The notes: generated from the sequence alone by a model not told the origin. A DNA stretch of 64,000 nucleotides from Streptomyces asoensis (GCF_013085465.1 NZ_CP049838.1:434001-498000); one strand, 5' to 3'; counted from the stretch's first letter, positions 51,765-60,516 are shown. Numbers and translations are program-made.

Positions 51765-52970
51765 TCAGGTGGTGCCGATGGTGACGGGCCGGTCGCTGTC
51801 GTCCCGGGGAGAACGCACGGCGGCCGGCGCCTCGGCCGCCCGGGCCGCCCGCGCTCGGCGCGCCCAGGCCCGCACCGCGGGTCGCTCGACGCCGACGTAC
51901 AGCAGCCAGGCCAGCAGCAGGCTCACCGCGGCGACGAGCGCGGCCACGCCGATGGCGGCGGCGAGCGAGTCCGTCTCCCGGAAGCCGAGCCGTTCCTGGG
52001 TGAAGGACAGCAGGACCTGGTGGATCAGGTAGAAGGCGAAGGACACCTCGCCCAGCCACACCCACACGCGTCCGGCCACCGCGGTACCCCGCCCCGACGC
52101 GTCACGTGCCGCCGCGGCGGCGATGAGCAGGGCGAACGGGATCACGACGACCGCGTTCAGTGAGAAGAGGAACGGAACCCGCAGGCTCAGCGCGTACGCC
52201 GCCACCGTGAGCGCCAGCGCGGGCAGCACGCCGAGGCCGATCCACCGGCGGGACAGCACGATCCTGGCCATCAGGATGCCGAGCAGGAAGTCCAGCACCC
52301 GCAGCGGCGGGAAGATGTAGACGAGCCACATCTGGGTGATCGAGTGGCCGTACAGCGGAGAGTTGGCGTGGCTCGGCCCGAACGTCTCCCCGGTGGGCGA
52401 CAGCTGGACGAGCAGCGGCAGCAGCACGATCGCCGTGGCGGTCCCGGCCGCCCACCACCACAGCCGCTCGGCGCGGATCCGCTGCACCGCCCGGTGCAGC
52501 AGCGGGAACAGCAGGTAGAAGACCAGCTCGCAGGAGAGCGACCAACTGGGGTTGTTGACGCTGAAGAACACATCGGCCTTCGGTATCCACGCCTGGAGCA
52601 GCAGGAGGTTGGGGACACCGCGTCCCCAGGTCGCCGAGGCGTAGGCGTACATGGCGAGGGCGAAGAAGAAGGTGACGACATGGTTGGGGTAGACCTTGGC
52701 CAGTCGGCGCCCCCAGAAGGCGCGGGTGGTGTCGTTGTCCCGGGCGGACCAGGCCAGGACGAAGCCGCTGAGGATGAAGAAGAAGGTGACGCCGGCCCAG
52801 CCGCCGTTCTTCAGGGCGGAGGCGAAGGGGCCGTGGCCCTGGCCGGGGGTGGAGTAGGCGTCGAGCAGCGACAGATGGAACAGGAACACCAGGAAGGCGG
52901 CGAAGAACCGCATCCCGGTCAGCGAGGGCAGCCGGGACGAGCGCCCGGGCACGGCGGAGTCAACGGACAC
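51765..52970 (-). CDS. Acyltransferase-3 family membrane O-acyltransferase
   Basis: 401 aa, GTG 52970 with GAGGTGAT upstream. LPSLTGMRFFAAFLVFLFHLSLLD contains the R...H catalytic pattern of acyltransferase-3 (OafA/MdmB-like); GWAGVTFFFILSGFVLAWSARD, RRLAKVYPNHVVTFFFAL and the last FAFYLIHQVLLSF are also diagnostic. About ten helices. Would put acyl groups on a hydroxyl of a secondary metabolite or surface sugar. First tailoring candidate of the cyclitol cluster. Confidence 0.9.
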   Translation of the reverse strand: MSVDSAVPGRSSRLPSLTGMRFFAAFLVFLFHLSLLDAYSTPGQGHGPFASALKNGGWAGVTFFFILSGFVLAWSARDNDTTRAFWGRRLAKVYPNHVVTFFFALAMYAYASATWGRGVPNLLLLQAWIPKADVFFSVNNPSWSLSCELVFYLLFPLLHRAVQRIRAERLWWWAAGTATAIVLLPLLVQLSPTGETFGPSHANSPLYGHSITQMWLVYIFPPLRVLDFLLGILMARIVLSRRWIGLGVLPALALTVAAYALSLRVPFLFSLNAVVVIPFALLIAAAAARDASGRGTAVAGRVWVWLGEVSFAFYLIHQVLLSFTQERLGFRETDSLAAAIGVAALVAAVSLLLAWLLYVGVERPAVRAWARRARAARAAEAPAAVRSPRDDSDRPVTIGTT

Positions 52971-53070
52971 GAGGATCACCTCGAGGTGTGAGGGCGGGAG
53001 GGTGGCAGGGCGGCGGCGGGTGCCAGGGGGGCCGGCGCGGCGGCCTGGTGGCGGCCGCCGGCCGACGTGA

Positions 53071-54735
53071 TCAGGCGGGCCGGATCGACTGGGCGTGCCG
53101 GAACAGTCCGGTGGGGTCCCAGGTGGCCTTGACCTTCTGGAGCCGTCGGTAGCCGTTCTTGTAGTAGAGGTCGTGCCACGGCACGCCGGAGGTGTTCCAT
53201 CGGGGGTCACCGAGGTCGACGTCGGCGTAGTTGACGAAGCAGCCGTCGTTGGTCTCGTTCGGCACCGGCACACCGCCGGTCGCGGCGAACATGTCGCGGT
53301 AGCACTCCCGGACCCAGGTGATGTGGGCGTCGTCGTCCGCCGCGTCGTTCCACAGGGAGACGACCTGGTACTTGAGAACGGAGTCCCGCTGCGGCACGGC
53401 GGTGTCGGCGGAGGCGACACGGTTCACCGCGCCCCCGTACGACGCGATCATGAGCAGCGCGCTCGGGTTGTGGAAGTCGTCGCGGGTCAGGTGGTGGTGG
53501 GCCGCGGCGATCTGGACGTCCGTGTAGGTGCGCCGTGCGTAGACGGACTTGCCCTTGAACCTGACCGTGGGGTCCGGGCCGGTGAAGCCGGGCCACTGGG
53601 TGGCGTGCAGCCAGGGCACCCGCCGGTACTGGCGGACCTGGGGCTGGATGCCGAGACCGGCGCCGACCTCGGATATGTAGTTCTGGAGCAGGCGCTCGGC
53701 GCCGGGAACGCCGGCGTCGATCAGCGAGTCGAGCACCACCGCTCCGTTCGACCTGTGGAACGGCTTGAGCTGGCTGAACAACGCGGTGTACGGGGAGTCG
53801 GGGGCACTGTTGTGGGTGTGCCATTCGCCGTGGTTCCACATCAGACGGCTGAAGCGGGCCTCGGTCAGCTGCTCCCAGGGCCAGGCCACCTCGCTCAGCC
53901 ACACCTCGCGCGGCGGAGTGGGCAACTGTGCGGTCGGATCGTCGCCCCTGGCGTCGTGGGAGCGCAGCCAGTAGCGGGTCACCACGCCGAAGTTGCCGCC
54001 GCCGCCTCCCGTGTGGGCCCACCACAGCTCGCGGTGGGGGTCGTCGGGCTCGCGCGTGGCGGTGACGGCGCGGGCGGTGCCGTCCGCCTGCACGACCACG
54101 ATCTCGATGCCGTACAGGTGGTCGACCGCGAGCCCGTCCCGCCGACTCATGGAGCCGTAGCCCCCGCCCTGGATGTGCCCGCCTGCCGCGACGGTGGGGC
54201 AGTTGCCGGCCGGGAGGTAGACGCCCCAGCCCTTGTAGAGGCGGTCGTAGACCCGGCCGAGGGCGGCGCCGGGCTGCACGGAGAACGCCCGGCGGCGTTC
54301 GTCGTAGGAGATGTCGTCCATGCGGGACAGGTCGAGGACGACCGCGATCTCCTGGTGAGTGGTGAAGTCCTCGTAGCAGTGGCCGCCGCTGCGTACGGCC
54401 AGCCGCCGGCCGGAGTCGACCGCCTGCTGTACGGCCCGTACGACGTCGCCGGTGGAGGTGGCGAGGACGATCTGGTCGGGACTGCCGACCCAGCGCTGGT
54501 TGGTGCCGCGTCGAAGGTCCGCGTAACGCCGGTCCGAGGGACGCACGGTGACGGCGGGCACGGCCGCGGGAGCATCGGCGCGGGCCGTCGCGGCCGCGGT
54601 GGCGGGGCTGATTCCGGCGGCGGTGACGGCGAGGGCGCCGCCCGCGACGGCCGTACCGGACAGGAAGGTCCGCCGGTGCACGGGCTTGCGCACGGTGGTG
54701 GGCGGGCCGGCGGGCGAGGACATGGGTGAAGACAT
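53071..54735 (-). CDS. TAT-exported berberine-bridge-type FAD oxidase
   Basis: 554 aa, ATG 54735 after AAGGAC. Twin-arginine leader: VHRRTFLSGTAVAGGALAVTAAG. FAD_binding_4 domain with bicovalent flavin sites: VRSGGHCYEDF (His) and PAGNCPTVAAGGHIQGGGYG (Cys), then YGIEIVVVQADGTA and WWAHTGGGGGNFGVVTRYWLR. The BBE tail YYKNGYRRLQKVKATWDPTGLFRHAQSI closes the protein. Oxidises alcohols or sugars with O2 outside the cytoplasm. The start region has a repeated MSSP motif. Confidence 0.93.
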   Translation of the reverse strand: MSSPMSSPAGPPTTVRKPVHRRTFLSGTAVAGGALAVTAAGISPATAAATARADAPAAVPAVTVRPSDRRYADLRRGTNQRWVGSPDQIVLATSTGDVVRAVQQAVDSGRRLAVRSGGHCYEDFTTHQEIAVVLDLSRMDDISYDERRRAFSVQPGAALGRVYDRLYKGWGVYLPAGNCPTVAAGGHIQGGGYGSMSRRDGLAVDHLYGIEIVVVQADGTARAVTATREPDDPHRELWWAHTGGGGGNFGVVTRYWLRSHDARGDDPTAQLPTPPREVWLSEVAWPWEQLTEARFSRLMWNHGEWHTHNSAPDSPYTALFSQLKPFHRSNGAVVLDSLIDAGVPGAERLLQNYISEVGAGLGIQPQVRQYRRVPWLHATQWPGFTGPDPTVRFKGKSVYARRTYTDVQIAAAHHHLTRDDFHNPSALLMIASYGGAVNRVASADTAVPQRDSVLKYQVVSLWNDAADDDAHITWVRECYRDMFAATGGVPVPNETNDGCFVNYADVDLGDPRWNTSGVPWHDLYYKNGYRRLQKVKATWDPTGLFRHAQSIRPA

Positions 54736-54833
54736 GGGTGAGTCCTTGGAATGGTGGGACAACGTGTGAGCGGGGGGCGCGCCCGATCGCCGCGGCCGCG
54801 CGGGTGCGCGGGGCGGGGCGCGATCCGGTGGTG

Positions 54834-55598
54834 TCAGCCGGTCGTCGGGGCCTGGGCGCCGACGAGTGTGTCGAGGCGGATGCCGAACCAGTCGAGGATG
54901 CCGACGACGCGGCGGGCCTCCACGAGGTCGAGCGCGGTGGGTCCGGTGACGGCGCGGCGCTCCACGAACGTCCGCAGGGCGGCGGGCGTGAGCGCCACGG
55001 CCGTCCCGGGGAACAGACACTGCTCGGCGTACTCGGCGCCCCGGTCGGGGCCGGCGCAGGGCGCGGTGGACCACAGCAGGTACGGCGCCGGGATGCCGCG
55101 CGCCGATGCGTGGGCCCAGCCCGGGGAACGCAGTTCGCGCCGCAGCATGTCGTACAGGAGGTGGGCTCCGGCGACTCCGGCGCGGAACCGCATGGCCTTG
55201 GCCTCGCAGCCGCCGATCCGGTCGAGGCCGGCGTTGACCAGGGCGTCGACGGCCGGGATGGAGTACTCGACGGCGACCGCGACGGGGCGACCCTGCGGGC
55301 CGGGGGCGGGTGCGGGTGCGGCCGAGGCCTCCGACAGCAGCCCGCGCAGCAGACGTCGGAACTCGGCGGGCCCGTGGACGGGACCGGCGACGACCGTGCC
55401 GTTCGCGGTCAGGTGGCCGGCCGGCGCGCCCTCGGCGGCCGGCGGCAGCACGTCACGGACCGTCTGCGCGGCTTCGGCCCGAGACCGGGCGACCGCCTCC
55501 GGAAGCGTGCGCCGGCAGTCGAGCCAGAGTGTCACGTCGGCCGCCGCTCCGGGCAGCGGCCCGGGCGGACGGGTGGGTAACCTGACGAGCGTTCCCAT
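54834..55598 (-). CDS. Transaldolase-like protein lacking the catalytic core
   Basis: 254 aa, ATG 55598 with AGGGGGAAT. The second half aligns by eye with transaldolases: GVAGAHLLYDMLRRELRSPGWAHASARGIPAPYLLWSTA (compare the AVANARLAY...RPLWASTG region), then EYAEQCLFPGTAVALTPAALRTFVE and LDLVEARRVVGILDWFGIRLDTL. The first half is shortened and I find no NLLVKIPAT-type segment with the Schiff-base Lys. So it is probably not an ordinary transaldolase; it could be a regulator or a repurposed S7P-binding protein. This is an inference from motif wording. Confidence 0.55.
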   Translation of the reverse strand: MGTLVRLPTRPPGPLPGAAADVTLWLDCRRTLPEAVARSRAEAAQTVRDVLPPAAEGAPAGHLTANGTVVAGPVHGPAEFRRLLRGLLSEASAAPAPAPGPQGRPVAVAVEYSIPAVDALVNAGLDRIGGCEAKAMRFRAGVAGAHLLYDMLRRELRSPGWAHASARGIPAPYLLWSTAPCAGPDRGAEYAEQCLFPGTAVALTPAALRTFVERRAVTGPTALDLVEARRVVGILDWFGIRLDTLVGAQAPTTG

Positions 55599-55710
55599 GC
55601 GGATTCCCCCTGGATGGTCGAAAGTCGTAGAGGTGTGCGGCTGTGCCGGTGTGCTCGGCCGGCGCGCCGGACAGAACAGGGCCCGATGCCGAGCAGGAAC
55701 ACGCCTTCGG

Positions 55711-56793
55711 TCAGGGGCGGTCGTGCCAGCGCAGGTCACCGGGTGTCGCGCGGCGCGCCGAGGTCAGCGCCTCGTACGGCAGGGAGCCGTCCGGCATGTT
55801 GATGATCTCCATCTGGATGCCGATCGGGGTGCTGAAGTAGAGCCAGCGGTCGCCGGCGATCGGACCCTGCGTGATCGTCTCCGGCTCGCCCATCAGCGTC
55901 ACGCCCTCCTGCTCGCGCAGATGGGCGGCGGCCGCGTCCACGTCGTCGACGTAGAAGGCCAGATGATGGCCGCCGACGTCGCTGTTGCGCGGGGGCCGCG
56001 ACCGCAGGGCGCCCGTTCCGCTCTGGATCAGTTCACAGTTGGCGGTGGGGCCGGTGCGCAGCAGTGTCCTGCGGGAGTGCTCGGTGCCGGGCGGCCAGTG
56101 CCCGTCCGACCGGTCCGCCGGGTGCTGCGGGCTCTCCACCGGTTCCGCTCCGAGGACGTCCGTGAAGAAGGCGGTGGCGGCGGCGAGATCGGCGACGGTG
56201 TAACTCACGTGCTCCACCCCCAGCAGGCCCAGCGAACGCTCGACGGCGTTGGGGTTGGCGTTGGCGTACGGCGTCTCGGCGGGGACGAAGCCACGGTCGT
56301 CCCGGCGGCCCGGACCGCGCAGCGAGAGCAGCATGCCCCACGGGGTCAGAAACCACCGACGGGTCCCGGCGCGGGCGTCCGACGGGCCGAGGCGGACGGT
56401 GGCCGACCGGCGCAGATGCTCCTCCGCCGTGTCCAGGTCCGCGACCATCAGGGCCAGGTGATGACCGCCCACGTCGTTCGGGCCGGGCGGCGAGGTGATC
56501 TGGCCCGGCGCGGTGTACTCGAAGAGCTCCAGATTGCTGTACGGGCCGAGACGGACCAGGGCGACCTGGGCCCGCGCCCGTGCGTGCACGCCCAGCTTCC
56601 GGGTCATCCAGTCGCCGCCGGGGTCCTCGACCGGCCCCTCCCGGTAACAGAGTTCACCCCCCAGCACGCCGGTGAAGAAGGCGATGGCCTCGTCGAGGTC
56701 CGGGACGGTGAAGGCGTAGTGGTCCACGGCCCGCGCGGTGGGCAGACCGGCGAGCACCGGTGTGGACGAGGCCGCCGTGGATACGTTGAGCAC
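55711..56793 (-). CDS. Double-VOC metalloprotein (CetB-like, putative valiolone epimerase)
   Basis: 360 aa, GTG 56793 with AGGGGGAAT upstream. Two glyoxalase-fold halves: residues about 20-155 (AVDHYAFTVPDLDEAIAFFTGVLGGELCYREG ... NLELFEYTAP ... GGHHLALMVADLDTAEEHL) and 200-345 (GVEHVSYTVADLAAATAFFTDVLGAEPVE ... NCELIQSG ... GGHHLAFYVDDVDAAAAHL ... GIQMEIINMP). Each has the His/His/Glu metal set. In cetoniacytone biosynthesis the VOC enzyme CetB epimerises 2-epi-5-epi-valiolone, and a matching cyclase gene is 1.3 kb away. Heads the minus-strand unit of the cluster. Confidence 0.8.
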   Translation of the reverse strand: MLNVSTAASSTPVLAGLPTARAVDHYAFTVPDLDEAIAFFTGVLGGELCYREGPVEDPGGDWMTRKLGVHARARAQVALVRLGPYSNLELFEYTAPGQITSPPGPNDVGGHHLALMVADLDTAEEHLRRSATVRLGPSDARAGTRRWFLTPWGMLLSLRGPGRRDDRGFVPAETPYANANPNAVERSLGLLGVEHVSYTVADLAAATAFFTDVLGAEPVESPQHPADRSDGHWPPGTEHSRRTLLRTGPTANCELIQSGTGALRSRPPRNSDVGGHHLAFYVDDVDAAAAHLREQEGVTLMGEPETITQGPIAGDRWLYFSTPIGIQMEIINMPDGSLPYEALTSARRATPGDLRWHDRP

Positions 56794-57217
56794 GATTCCC
56801 CCTAGGACGAGTGCGCTCGGTGCTGGGCACCGCGCGGCACACGAATGCTCGGACTCCGGCGCCTGCTCGTGACCAGGTGCCGGACCGATGGCGACAGTAG
56901 GGGAATGTCGTTGCGTGCGCAAGGAACACCTCCCCGCACACAGGTGGGACGTTATGCGATTCACCCCACCCGACCTGCGCCGATGCGGATCGAAGGCGAC
57001 CTGCCGAATGGTCACCGAGTCATGGAGCCATACACCTCCATGTGCAGACATGAAAAAGCCTGCGTACGGGAGGGTTTCCTTGGCTGCTGCCGCCTCGTAC
57101 TCTGGGTACGGCTCGGCTGTCATGGGACGTGACGTGCCTCCCCTCCCCCCGCACGGCGCCCGGAAGGGCTCTACGGCGGCGGGAAGATCCTTCGAGCACC
57201 CTGAAGAAGGCGACATC
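56794..57217. promoter_or_regulatory. Divergent control region of the cyclitol cluster
   Basis: 424 bp between the VOC gene and the MarR gene. Contains the perfect palindrome TTGCGTGCGCAA at 56911-56922. No gene seen. Confidence 0.6.
56911..56922. promoter_or_regulatory. Palindrome TTGCGTGCGCAA, site 1
   Basis: Perfect 12-bp palindrome 118 bp before the VOC start, followed by GGAAC. The same 12-mer followed by TGAAC is at 57898-57909 before the cyclase gene. Candidate MarR operator. Confidence 0.65.
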
Positions 57218-57661
57218 ATGCGAACGCGCAAGGAAGACAGTGTCGAGCTATGGAGTCAACTGTCGGTTCTCGTCGCGGAAGTCGGTACCGCACTGGACAG
57301 GCGACTCTCCGAGGACTTCGAGCTGGGTCTCACCGACTTCCTCTCCCTGCGCGCACTGAGCAACGGTGACCCCGCGGGCATCCGCATGAACGAACTCGCC
57401 CAGCTCCTCGGCCTCAACCAGTCGTCGGCCACCCGTGCCGTCCAGCGCCTGGAGGGCCGCGGGCTGGTCGAGCGGGGGGCCCACGCGACGGACCGCAGAG
57501 GCGTGGTCGTGCGGGTCACGGAGGCCGGCCGGACCATGGTCGCGGACATAGGCAATCTCTTCCGCCGCGAGGTCGGCATGGCGCTGGAAGTCGCGTCCAT
57601 GGACAGCAGGACCAGTTCGGTCGTCGCCAGGCTGCGCTACGCCCCGACCCTCGACCGCTGA
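57218..57661 (+). CDS. MarR-family transcriptional regulator
   Basis: 147 aa, ATG 57218 with GAAGAAGG. Winged HTH: LTDFLSLRALSNGDPAGIRMNELAQLLGLNQSSATRAVQRLEGRGLVERGAHATDRRGVVVRVTEAGRTMV. MarR dimers bind short palindromes; three TTGC-N4-GCAA sites flank this gene, on both the VOC and the cyclase side. Likely the pathway switch, possibly released by an intermediate. Confidence 0.93.
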   Translation: MRTRKEDSVELWSQLSVLVAEVGTALDRRLSEDFELGLTDFLSLRALSNGDPAGIRMNELAQLLGLNQSSATRAVQRLEGRGLVERGAHATDRRGVVVRVTEAGRTMVADIGNLFRREVGMALEVASMDSRTSSVVARLRYAPTLDR

Positions 57662-57679
57662 GCCGTCCGGGCCCATCGC

Positions 57680-57710
57680 GCCCCCTGCCGAACCCCGGCA
57701 GGGGGCTTTT
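57680..57710 (+). terminator. Intrinsic terminator after MarR gene
   Basis: GCCCCCTGCCG-aaccc-CGGCAGGGGGC, a perfect 11-bp stem followed by TTTT. Ends 45 bp before the next inverted repeat. Confidence 0.92.
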
Positions 57711-57754
57711 CGCTGCCCGGCCGCCCGGTCGGCGCGGCCCTGAGCGCCTGATTT

Positions 57755-57909
57755 CTTGCGACAGCAAGCATTGGCTGCATGGTTCCAGCCATCCCGAACG
57801 GTTTCCTGTTCTGGAAAACCCCAGGTAATTACCGGTTTCATCATGGCTCGACAGGCCTCTCCTGGCCGGATACCAACCGAGCGAACCCGAGTAATCCTTG
57901 CGTGCGCAA
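57755..57909. promoter_or_regulatory. Dense inverted-repeat leader of the cyclase operon
   Basis: In order: CTTGC-gaca-GCAAG (57755-57768, a variant of the shared palindrome), TGGCTG...CAGCCA (57772-57791), GGTTTCC-tgttct-GGAAAACC (57800-57820), GGTAATTACC (57824-57833), and the exact TTGCGTGCGCAA (57898-57909). Several regulators or RNA structures may act here. The cyclase ATG is at 58080. Confidence 0.6.
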
Positions 57910-58079
57910 TGAACTCTGTGTCAGGGTCGGTGACGGCGACGGGGGGCAGGCCACGGTGCAGTGGCCGGATCCCGCGCAGGCGGCCCGGAGGGCTTCGCCG
58001 CGCGGATACCAGAACAGACTGCCCCGACCAGATTCGCGACGAACCCGAACCGAGACTCTTCGTCGGAGGCGGAAGCCTG

Positions 58080-59333
58080 ATGCAGCACGAAACGCAGACC
58101 ACACGGAACAACGACGGTCTCTTCGCGGTGGGAAGCCCGGTCACCCACTGGTCGGTCAAGACCAGCAACCCGGTCCAGTACGAGATACGCGCCTGCGAGA
58201 ACCTGCTCGACCCCGAGAACTCCACCATCCTCGAGGACGCCCCGGGCACCGGACGGCGTCGCTTCGTCGTCACCGACCGCGTGGTCGACTCCCTCTACGG
58301 TGAGCGTATCCGCGCCTACTTCGAGCACCACGGTGTCGAGCACCAGGTGCTGGTCCTGGACGACGGCGAGACGCACAAGTCGGTCGGCGCCGTACTGAAG
58401 GTCACCGAGGCCCTCGACGCGTTCGGCGTCGACCGCCGACGTGAACCCGTCATCGCCTTCGGCGGTGGCGTCCTCATGGACATCGTCGGCTTCGCCGCCA
58501 GCCTGTATCGCCGCTCCACGCCGTTCATCCGCATCCCCACCACCCTGATCGGCCTGGTGGACGCGGGAGTCGGCGCCAAGACCGGCGTCAACCACAACGG
58601 GCACAAGAACCGGCTCGGCACCTACTTCCCGGCGGACCGCACGCTGCTCGACCGCTCGTTCCTGGCCACGCTCGACGAACGGCACATCAGCAACGGCCTG
58701 GCCGAGATCCTCAAGATCGCCCTGATCAAGGACGCCCGCCTGTTCGACCTGCTGGAGCAGCACGGCGCCGACGTCCTGCACACCAAGCTTCAGAGCGCGG
58801 CGGCCAGCGGTCCCACCCCGGCCGACGTCCCGGTGGACCAGCGTCTCGCGGCCCGCGGGCTGCACCTCGACCCCGCGACCGAGGTGGTCGAGCGGGCCAT
58901 CCAGGGCATGCTGGAGGAACTCCAGCCCAACCTCTGGGAGAAGGTGCTGGAACGGGTCGTCGACTACGGCCACACCTTCAGCCCGACCATCGAGATGCAT
59001 GCCCTGCCCGCCCTGCTGCACGGCGAAGCCGTGGCCATCGACATGGCTCTGACCACCGTGATGGCCGAGCACCGCGGACTCGTCAGCACCTACCAGCGGG
59101 ACCGCATCCTCGAGGTGATGGCACGGCTCGGCCTGCCGGTCTGGCACCCGCTGTGCACACCGGAGCGGCTCGGCGAGGCTCTGCGGGACACCGTCCGGCA
59201 CCGTGACGGAAAGCAGCGGCTGCCACTGCCCGTCGGCATCGGCAGCGCGGTCTTCGTCAACGACGTCACCGAGGCCGAACTCGGGTCCGCCGCCGAGGCT
59301 CTCGCGGGGCTGGTCGCGGGAGTGTCCCGGTGA
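58080..59333 (+). CDS. Sedoheptulose-7-phosphate cyclase (2-epi-5-epi-valiolone synthase type)
   Basis: 417 aa, ATG 58080 with GGAGGCGGAAG. DHQ-synthase fold: NAD site IAFGGGVLMDIVGFAASLYRRSTPFIRIPTTLIGLVDAGVGAKTGVN, then HKNRLGTYFPADRTLLD as in sugar-phosphate cyclases rather than AroB. Zn ligands E209 (GLAEILK), H298 (VVDYGHTFSPTIE) and H314 (LLHGEAVAID). Turns sedoheptulose 7-phosphate into a valiolone-type cyclitol using NAD+ and a divalent metal. Subclass (EEVS versus EVS or DDGS) is not proven; the CetB-like neighbour favours EEVS. First gene of a coupled three-gene operon. Confidence 0.9.
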   Translation: MQHETQTTRNNDGLFAVGSPVTHWSVKTSNPVQYEIRACENLLDPENSTILEDAPGTGRRRFVVTDRVVDSLYGERIRAYFEHHGVEHQVLVLDDGETHKSVGAVLKVTEALDAFGVDRRREPVIAFGGGVLMDIVGFAASLYRRSTPFIRIPTTLIGLVDAGVGAKTGVNHNGHKNRLGTYFPADRTLLDRSFLATLDERHISNGLAEILKIALIKDARLFDLLEQHGADVLHTKLQSAAASGPTPADVPVDQRLAARGLHLDPATEVVERAIQGMLEELQPNLWEKVLERVVDYGHTFSPTIEMHALPALLHGEAVAIDMALTTVMAEHRGLVSTYQRDRILEVMARLGLPVWHPLCTPERLGEALRDTVRHRDGKQRLPLPVGIGSAVFVNDVTEAELGSAAEALAGLVAGVSR

Positions 59334-60133
59334 CGACCGCCCCCACCGCCCGCCCCGGGGAGGCGGACGTCCGGCCGGCCGGCCCGCCCGACTCCCGCCC
59401 GCACGCCTTCCGTTCGATCGGGACCGTGGCGGGGGCCGCGACGGTGCACGGTGTGCACGGCGCCGCCGGGCGCACGCACTGGAAGTGCTTCGCCGGCCGC
59501 CGTCAGCTCGACTCCCCCACCGAGGCGGTCGAGTGGGCCTCCATCCCCCCGGGCGGACTGAGTGGCGAACACCGCCACACCCGTACCGAGGAGATCTACC
59601 TGATCCTGCAAGGACACGGGGAGTTCCTGTTCAACGGCGTCCCCCATCGCGTCGGACCCGGCTCACTGGCCCTGACCGCGCCCGGAAACGTGCACGGGCT
59701 GCGCAACACGGGGGACACCGACCTCGACTGGTGGGTCGTCGAGACCCTCTCACCCGGCACCGACGCGGTCCTGTCCGGAGCCGATCTCACACCGGGAGTT
59801 CCCGCCATGGGCGACGCAGTGATTTATGACCTCTTCAAGGAGCGCACCGTCTCCACCGACGGCGTCTTCACCGGCCCCTTGCGCCAGATCGAGGCCGTCG
59901 ACCTCGACGCCGGTCAGCGCACCGCCCTGGGCAGGGCCGACGCGGAACTCGCGGTGTTCGTGCACAGCGGCGAGGGCCGGGCCACGGCCGCCGACGGCAC
60001 CGCGGCGGACCTCTCGGCGGACACCTGCGTCACCCTGGGCGCGGACACGCTCACCCGCTTCGAGGCGCGCACTCCGCTGCGGCTGCTGGTCGTCACGCTG
60101 GCCCTGCCCCAGCTGTCCGCGGAGGCGTCGTGA
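59330..60133 (+). CDS. Bicupin protein of the cyclitol operon
   Basis: 267 aa. GTG 59330 overlaps the cyclase stop (GTGA), so translation is coupled. The first cupin carries the metal set GEHRHTRTEEIYLILQGHGEFLFNG (H81, H83, E87 or E88) and PGNVHGL (H122). The second half (FTGPLRQIEAVDLDAGQRTALGRADAELAVFVHSGEGRATA) has the cupin strands without the His ligands. Looks like a phosphosugar isomerase or dioxygenase-type barrel; may process the cyclitol. Confidence 0.8.
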   Translation: MTTAPTARPGEADVRPAGPPDSRPHAFRSIGTVAGAATVHGVHGAAGRTHWKCFAGRRQLDSPTEAVEWASIPPGGLSGEHRHTRTEEIYLILQGHGEFLFNGVPHRVGPGSLALTAPGNVHGLRNTGDTDLDWWVVETLSPGTDAVLSGADLTPGVPAMGDAVIYDLFKERTVSTDGVFTGPLRQIEAVDLDAGQRTALGRADAELAVFVHSGEGRATAADGTAADLSADTCVTLGADTLTRFEARTPLRLLVVTLALPQLSAEAS

Positions 60134-60516
60134 TCATCACCACGACAGGCGAGGCGGTGCGCACGACCATGGACACCGTCTCGGGGGCCGACTGGACGTG
60201 CCTGGTCCGCCGGGGGATGTTGCACAGTGAGTGCGAGTCGGTGGAGCACTGGCTGCTCGCGCCCGCCGCCGTTCTCGCGGCGACCCCGCGGCACGGGGTG
60301 GAGGAGGCCGTCCTGGTGCTCGAGGGTGAGCTCTCCCTGAGCACCACGTCCGGCGAACACAGCGTAAGGGCGGGGCAGTTGGCGCTGCTCCCGCTCGGCT
60401 GCGCGGCACGTCTCACGGCGGGACCCGACCCGGTGCGGCTGATCACCGTGCGAACCCTGGCGGCCGCCGTCACCGACCGGCTGCCGCCGCGCATCCCCGA
60501 GCTGATCCGGTCCTGA
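60130..60516 (+). CDS. Small cupin-fold protein, last gene of the operon
   Basis: 128 aa, GTG 60130 overlapping the previous stop (GTGA). Barrel strands HSECESVEHWLLAPAAVLAATPRHGVEEAVLVLEGELSLSTTSGEHSVRAGQLALLPLGCAARLTAG fit a cupin without a clear HxH metal motif. May be a partner of the bicupin or a ligand sensor. Confidence 0.7.
   Translation: MIITTTGEAVRTTMDTVSGADWTCLVRRGMLHSECESVEHWLLAPAAVLAATPRHGVEEAVLVLEGELSLSTTSGEHSVRAGQLALLPLGCAARLTAGPDPVRLITVRTLAAAVTDRLPPRIPELIRS

Noticed and set aside
58080..59333. 3-dehydroquinate synthase (AroB)
   Set aside because: The HKNRLGTYFPADRTLLD stretch, the insert of about 30 residues after residue 235, and the CetB-like neighbour fit sedoheptulose-7-phosphate cyclases better; no other shikimate gene is nearby.
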